Origin: Rubellimicrobium rubrum
GTDB taxonomy: Bacteria > Pseudomonadota > Alphaproteobacteria > Rhodobacterales > Rhodobacteraceae
Assembly (NCBI RefSeq): GCF_006152115.1
Contig: NZ_VDFU01000007.1
Span: 1 to 64,000 of the forward strand
Length of the DNA: 64,000 nucleotides
Direction: 5' to 3'
Position 1 is the stretch's first letter, and each line of letters opens with the position of its first letter. Below are positions 59,688 to 64,000 of the stretch, in pieces. The position numbers and the translations under genes are program-made. The notes under the pieces are model-generated. The model was not told the DNA's origin and did no database searches. It saw only the letters and a program-made list of their open reading frames with translations.

Positions 59688-59863
59688 TGAAGGGTGTCCA
59701 TGCGGATGATGTTTCCGGCGAGCATGCATTCTTAGGTTCGGCGCAGCAACACGTTCGCTGAAGGACGGCTGCCCACAGAGATAAATGGGTTCTCTGTTGC
59801 GGTGCACCGGTTCGCGCGCTGCGTACGATCCGCTGTTCGGACGATGATGGGGCCGCTCAGCGG

Positions 59864-60604
59864 TCAGTAGGTCGCGCGGCCGCCCGACAGATCGAAGACT
59901 GCGCCCGTTGTGAAGCTGTTCTCCTCCGAGCAGAGCCAGCCGATCATCGAAGCGGCCTCGTCGAGTTCCAGGAACCGGCCACGGGGAATCTTGGCCAGCA
60001 TGTAGGCAATGAACTCTTCGGAAAGCTGGTCGAAGATGCGGGTGCGCGCCGCCGCAGGCGTGACGCAGTTGACGGCGATGTTCTCGCCCGCGTGCTCCTT
60101 GCCAAGCGACTTGGTGAAAGCGATGACCCCAGCCTTGGAGGCGGAATAGGCAGCCGCGTTAGGATTTCCCTCTTTCCCAGCGATGGATGCGATGGTGACG
60201 ATGCGCCCATATCCTTGGGCCCTCATCTGAGGCAGCACCGCCCGGCAGCAGTTGTAGGTTCCAGTCAAGTTGACCTCGATGACGCGCCGCCACTCGGCGG
60301 GATCATAATCCAGCACGGTCCCATTCGCCCCTGCGATGCCGGCCGAGGTGACGAGCACGGCGATGGGTCCCATATCTCTTTCGGTTCGTTCGGCCAGAGC
60401 CGAAACCGCCTCGGTGTCCGTCACGTCCACCCCATAGGCCCTGCCTCCGATGCGCTGCGCGCTCTCCGCCGCGCGTTCCGCATCCCGGTCCCAGAGAGCG
60501 ACCTGCGCGCCCGAAGCGGCTAAGCGTTCGGCCACCGCATACCCGATCCCCTGGGCACCGCCCGTCACCACGGCGACGCGTCCTTGCAGGTCATACCGAT
60601 TCAT
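59864..60604 (-). CDS. SDR-family oxidoreductase (FabG/sugar dehydrogenase-like)
   Basis: A 246-residue classical SDR with all motifs intact: VVTGGAQGIGYAVAERL near residue 13, DVTD, TSAGIAG near 87 (NNAG-type), VNLTGTYN, ASIAG and the YSASK catalytic pair near 152. C-terminal AVFDLSGGRATY is typical for sugar or polyol dehydrogenases in catabolic operons. It lies between glycerol kinase and the FrcK-like kinase on the same strand. The start overlaps none of its neighbours and follows a GGACGG-like site. Confidence 0.87.
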   Translation of the reverse strand: MNRYDLQGRVAVVTGGAQGIGYAVAERLAASGAQVALWDRDAERAAESAQRIGGRAYGVDVTDTEAVSALAERTERDMGPIAVLVTSAGIAGANGTVLDYDPAEWRRVIEVNLTGTYNCCRAVLPQMRAQGYGRIVTIASIAGKEGNPNAAAYSASKAGVIAFTKSLGKEHAGENIAVNCVTPAAARTRIFDQLSEEFIAYMLAKIPRGRFLELDEAASMIGWLCSEENSFTTGAVFDLSGGRATY

Positions 60605-60643
60605 GCGCCGTCCCTGTTCTGTTCGTTCATGACCCGATCCCCC

Positions 60644-62119
60644 TCAGCGGTGGCTCAGGGTGCGGCGCACCGCGTCGTCCCATAATGCGATCCTGCGTTC
60701 CCGCTCGACGTCACCCATAGAAGGGTCGAAGCGCCGGTCGAGAGCCCAGGTTCGGGCGAACTCCTCCGGCCCTGGCACCACGCCCGCCGCATGGCCGGCG
60801 AGCCAAGCCGCACCCAGGGCCGTGGTTTCGCGCACAACGGGGCGATCCACTGGCGCGCCCAGCAGGTCAGCCAGGCGCTGCATGGTCCAGTCCGAAGCGG
60901 TCATGCCGCCATCGACCCTCAGCACGGCCCGGGTCGCCCCGGGCCAGTCGCGCCGCATGGCCTCCCACAGGTCGTGCGTCTGGTACGCCACGCTCTCGAG
61001 CGCAGCGCGCGCGAACTCGGCCGGTCCGGTGGCGCGGGTCAGGCCGAAGATGGCCCCCCGGGCATCGGGATCCCAGTAGGGTGCGCCCAGACCTGTGAAG
61101 GCCGGCACGAGCACCACGTCCTGCTCCGGGTCGGCGGCCTCGGCCAGCGCCTGCGATTCGGCAGCGGTACCGATCAGGTGCAGCCCGTCCCTAAGCCACT
61201 GGACAACCGCGCCGGCGATGAAGATCGATCCCTCGAGAGCATAGGTGACCCGGCCATCGAGCTTGTATGCGATGGTGGTCAGAAGTCTCGATCGCGAACG
61301 GACGAAGTCGGAGCCCGTGTTGAGCAGGGCAAAGCAACCGGTGCCGTAGGTGCTCTTCATCATGCCCGGAGCAAAGCAGGCCTGCCCGATGGTCGCTGCC
61401 TGCTGGTCGCCCGCGACACCGCAAATGGCTAGGTGACCCCCCAGCATCGTCGTGGTCCCGAAATCGCCGGCGCAGTCCCGCACTTCGGGCAGCATGGAGA
61501 GCGGCACACCAAGTCGTCGGCAGATCTCCTCGTCCCAGCATCCCCGGCGAATGTCATAGAGCATCGTCCGAGCCGCGTTGGTGGCGTCCGTCGCATGAAC
61601 GCGGCCTTCGGTCAGCCGCCAGATGAGGAAACTGTCCACCGTCCCGAACAGGAGCTGCCCCGCCTCGGCAGCCTCGCGTGCACCATCGACGTGCTCGAGC
61701 AGCCAGGCGAGCTTGGTTCCTGAAAAGTAGGGATCGAGCAACAGTCCGGTCCGGTCGGCGACGGGCTCGGACCAGCCTTCGGCGGCGAGTTCCTCGCAGA
61801 AGGGCGCTGTCCGCCGATCCTGCCACACGATTGCATTGTGAATGGGCCGGCCGGTCGTGCGGTCCCAGACCAGAGTCGTTTCGCGCTGGTTGGTGATGCC
61901 CAGGGCGGCCACAGCGCCTGGCGAAGTACCGTCAAGCGCCTCGCGGGCCGTGAATAGCGTGGTGGCCCAGATTGCCTCCGGGTCGTGCTCCACCCAGCCC
62001 GGCTGTGGGAAATGCTGCGGAAACTCCTTTTGGGCGATGCGGACAGGGCGCAGGCTGCCGTCGAACAGCAGAGCGCGTGAGGAGGTCGTGCCTTGGTCCA
62101 GGGCGAGGATATGGGTCAT
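60644..62119 (-). CDS. glpK: Glycerol kinase
   Basis: A 491-residue FGGY kinase that makes glycerol 3-phosphate. The N-terminus [17 protein letters not shown], the [14 protein letters not shown] block near residue 78, NAIVWQDRR, and the [16 protein letters not shown] phosphate motif near 260, then the FGGY domain [20 protein letters not shown] and [13 protein letters not shown] are all GlpK features. An ATG at 62119 is right before the first motif; an open frame extending to 62638 overlaps rlmE and is rejected. The glycerol uptake and GlpD genes are not in this window. It probably shares a transcript with the SDR gene 39 bp downstream. Confidence 0.92.
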   Translation of the reverse strand: MTHILALDQGTTSSRALLFDGSLRPVRIAQKEFPQHFPQPGWVEHDPEAIWATTLFTAREALDGTSPGAVAALGITNQRETTLVWDRTTGRPIHNAIVWQDRRTAPFCEELAAEGWSEPVADRTGLLLDPYFSGTKLAWLLEHVDGAREAAEAGQLLFGTVDSFLIWRLTEGRVHATDATNAARTMLYDIRRGCWDEEICRRLGVPLSMLPEVRDCAGDFGTTTMLGGHLAICGVAGDQQAATIGQACFAPGMMKSTYGTGCFALLNTGSDFVRSRSRLLTTIAYKLDGRVTYALEGSIFIAGAVVQWLRDGLHLIGTAAESQALAEAADPEQDVVLVPAFTGLGAPYWDPDARGAIFGLTRATGPAEFARAALESVAYQTHDLWEAMRRDWPGATRAVLRVDGGMTASDWTMQRLADLLGAPVDRPVVRETTALGAAWLAGHAAGVVPGPEEFARTWALDRRFDPSMGDVERERRIALWDDAVRRTLSHR

Positions 62120-62163
62120 GGTGAGCGCGACTGTGGCGCGGCACACAACCCTCGCGCAAGGGC

Positions 62164-62892
62164 TCACGCTTGAGCGGGGCGTCCGCGAAAGCCGCTGGCG
62201 ACCACGAACTTCTCGGACGAGTCCGAGCGCGAGGCCGGCGGCTTCACGTTCTCGACCTTGGTGAAAGCCTGCTTGAGCCGCTTCTGAAGGTCGCCTTCTG
62301 CCCCTCCGGCAAGAACCTTGGCGACGAAGGTGCCGCCCGGAGACAGCACATCGAAGGCCAGCTCGGCTGCGGCTTCGCAAAGCGCGATGATCCGTATGTG
62401 GTCGGTCTGCTTGTGACCGGATGCAGAGGCGGCCATGTCCGACATGACCACGTCGGCCTGCCCACCCAGCCATTCCTTGACCTTCTCGTCGGCGTCGTCG
62501 CTCAGGAAGTCCAGTTGATGGATCTCGGCCCCCGGCACGGGATCCACCTCCTGCAGGTCGAGGCCGAGCACACGGCCCCGCGGCTTGTTCGCCTTCTCGC
62601 CCAAGGCGTTCACGCGTGGAACGGCCACCTGGGCCCACCCTCCAGGCGCGCTACCGAGATCAACTACCCGAGCACCCGGAACGAGGAAACGGAACTTGTC
62701 GTCGAGTTCAATCAGCTTGAACGCGGCGCGGCCGCGATAGCCTTCGGACTTGGCCCGGCTCACGTAGGGGTCGTTCAGTTGCCGTTCCAACCAAAGGGTC
62801 GAGGACAACTTGCGCCCTTTGGCAGTCTTGACCTTGACCGTGAGGTCCCGCTGGCCGCGTCCCGAACTGCCCTTTACGGGTGTCTTGCCCAT
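62164..62892 (-). CDS. rlmE: 23S rRNA (uridine2552-2'-O)-methyltransferase
   Basis: A 242-residue SAM-dependent methyltransferase (FtsJ/RrmJ) that methylates U2552 of 23S rRNA in the large subunit. After a basic N-terminal tail it has [20 protein letters not shown] with the catalytic Lys of the KDKE set, the SAM loop [15 protein letters not shown] near residue 75, [18 protein letters not shown] near 148 with the catalytic Asp, FVAKVLAGG with the Lys, and [13 protein letters not shown] with the Glu. Slightly long for the family through its tail. Housekeeping gene, separated by about 45 bp from glpK. Confidence 0.94.
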   Translation of the reverse strand: MGKTPVKGSSGRGQRDLTVKVKTAKGRKLSSTLWLERQLNDPYVSRAKSEGYRGRAAFKLIELDDKFRFLVPGARVVDLGSAPGGWAQVAVPRVNALGEKANKPRGRVLGLDLQEVDPVPGAEIHQLDFLSDDADEKVKEWLGGQADVVMSDMAASASGHKQTDHIRIIALCEAAAELAFDVLSPGGTFVAKVLAGGAEGDLQKRLKQAFTKVENVKPPASRSDSSEKFVVASGFRGRPAQA

Positions 62893-63451
62893 GTCATGCC
62901 CCGTTCTCCAAAGACGCTATATGGGCCGCGCCGCCGAGAAAGGGAACCCGCCTGGAAAGGTGACAAGTGATGGGCCACGTGCCTGCTTGGGACGGTGCCG
63001 CGATGCAAGGGAGCGTCGTTTTGGGCTATGAACTCCTGCATGGTCCATACCGCTTATGCGAGAGGTGATGACCATTCGGCGCCTCCCCTACGGAGACAGA
63101 TCGGGAGCAGGATCGCGCAGGCAACGACCTTGGCGACACGTCACTGCCCAAGGCGGCCCGGCTTAGGATCGACCATCGCTTCGCATCCCTTTCTGGATAC
63201 GCAGGAAATGAGCGCTCACGATGCGGAGCGGCAGCAAGGCGCGCCCGCGCCCTCTCAACAGCACGGCACCCGTCGCGTGGTCGGGCAACTCAAGTCGCCC
63301 ATATTGCGGGATGCGCGAGGACGGCACCACCTGCCAAGCCAACGACACCGGCTTGTCGCGGGTGGGCGGCCTACGGCGATGCTCTGAGCCCGGAGCCGGC
63401 CAGCGACAACCGGCCCGTGAAGGTGCCAGAGGCACCATTCCGGGACGAGGC
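62893..63451. other. Intergenic region with no supported gene
   Basis: About 560 bp between rlmE and the corrinoid methyltransferase gene. Short frames on both strands lack motifs. No tRNA or hairpin with T-run was recognised. Confidence 0.3.
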
Positions 63452-64000
63452 TCAGCCGCGCCTGCGTCCGCCCGCGCGCCGCTGGCGGCCTTCACCTTCA
63501 GCCACGGGAGCGCGGTTGAAGCGGATCCACTCCCCTCCCGACGGATCGTTGTTCATGAGGAAGTTGGCGGCGCGGATGGCCTCCATCTCCTTGCCAGCAC
63601 GCGGCTTGGTCGACCCAAGGCCAAAGAGCTGCACGAACACCTCGTCCTCCATGTCGTCGGGGAGCACGATCCCTGCCGCGGCGATCTCGGCTTTCTTCTC
63701 GGCAATGGCCTTCTGGGTCACGGGAAGAGCAACCGGGTTCATGATGGCCGATGTCATGCCGGCCCCGATCGCCATGGGCAGGAAGGCGTTGTTGATCCCG
63801 TGCCGATTGGGAAGACCGAACGAGATGTTGGACGCCCCGCAAGTGGTGTTGACGCCCAACTCCTCGCGCAGTCGCCGCACCAGGGTGAAGACCTGCAACC
63901 CCGCCGTTGCCATGGCCCCGACGGGCATCACCAGTGGGTCCACCACGATGTCATGCGCCGGAATTCCGAAATCGGCGGCGCGCTGCACGATCCTCTTCGC
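63452..64000 (-). CDS. Methyltetrahydrofolate:corrinoid methyltransferase (C-terminal part)
   Basis: The last 182 residues of a pterin-binding TIM barrel that transfers a methyl group between methyltetrahydrofolate and a cobalamin protein. Visible features are IVVDPLVMPVGA, LREELGVNTTCGASNISFG with the pterin-contact Asn, LPNRHGINNAFLPMAIGAGMTSAIMNPV, and a basic Arg/Gly tail. The gene starts beyond the right edge and the frame is open to position 64000. Stand-alone proteins like this occur in Rhodobacterales and related groups as part of a split methionine-synthase or one-carbon system; the context is not visible. Confidence 0.85.
   Translation of the reverse strand, partial: AKRIVQRAADFGIPAHDIVVDPLVMPVGAMATAGLQVFTLVRRLREELGVNTTCGASNISFGLPNRHGINNAFLPMAIGAGMTSAIMNPVALPVTQKAIAEKKAEIAAAGIVLPDDMEDEVFVQLFGLGSTKPRAGKEMEAIRAANFLMNNDPSGGEWIRFNRAPVAEGEGRQRRAGGRRRG

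Noticed and set aside
62120-62638. N-terminal extension of glycerol kinase into rlmE
   Set aside because: The upstream frame overlaps rlmE on the same strand in a different frame and is Arg/Gly-rich noise; the GlpK motif starts at 62119.

Overview
The window is GC-rich DNA from an alphaproteobacterium, most likely a Rhodobacterales/Rhodobacteraceae-type organism. This is an inference from protein style: the RlmE and corrinoid methyltransferase versions, FrcABC/FrcK-like sugar genes, and ExoY/Wzx/Wzy-type exopolysaccharide genes. No rRNA or tRNA gene, CRISPR array or replication origin was seen.

Region 1 (1-2.9 kb) is a mobile-element graveyard: a frameshifted IS3-type orfA runs off the left edge, next to a decayed zinc-ribbon transposase. 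An ExoY-like sugar transferase and about 1.5 kb without a supportable gene follow.

Region 2 (2.9-38.2 kb) is a large surface-polysaccharide locus. It carries initiating (ExoY-like) and WecB/TagA-type glycosyltransferases, GT4 and GT2 transferases, a BY-kinase-like ATPase, a Wzz/GumC-like chain-length protein, a Wzx flippase, a Wzy/WaaL-like polymerase, an OafA-type acyltransferase with an SGNH tail, a second SGNH-like secreted protein, deoxysugar genes (rfbC, an epimerase, rfbD) with lhgO, and a secreted glycosidase-like protein with calcium-binding repeats. Inside it, on the minus strand, lies an assembly line: GT2 - Wzx - type I PKS (KS-AT-KR-DH-ACP-TE) - GT2 - NRPS (formyltransferase, partial condensation domain, adenylation domain split by a luciferase-like monooxygenase, PCP) - phosphopantetheinyl transferase. 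Several of these genes are joined by ATGA overlaps. The arrangement suggests that a polyketide/amino-acid product is glycosylated or attached to the exported glycan. This is the most unusual system in the window.

Region 3 (38.5-47.4 kb) holds a TetR regulator divergent from an EmrAB-type efflux pump with two matching 20-bp operator-like palindromes between them, a four-PAS GGDEF-EAL protein, a Spo0M-like arrestin-fold protein and a small membrane protein.

Region 4 (48-62.1 kb) is a carbohydrate uptake and catabolism island. A ten-gene minus-strand operon encodes a Gfo/Idh dehydrogenase, a TIM-barrel isomerase/epimerase, an alpha/beta hydrolase, a ribulose-phosphate-3-epimerase-like enzyme, a ROK sugar kinase, a LacD-like aldolase, a ROK kinase fused to a P-loop kinase, and a FrcBCA-like ABC transporter. 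A divergent ROK-family repressor probably controls it. A FrcK-like kinase, an SDR dehydrogenase and glycerol kinase sit alongside. The substrate cannot be named from sequence. The right end has rlmE and the 3' part of a methyltetrahydrofolate:corrinoid methyltransferase gene.
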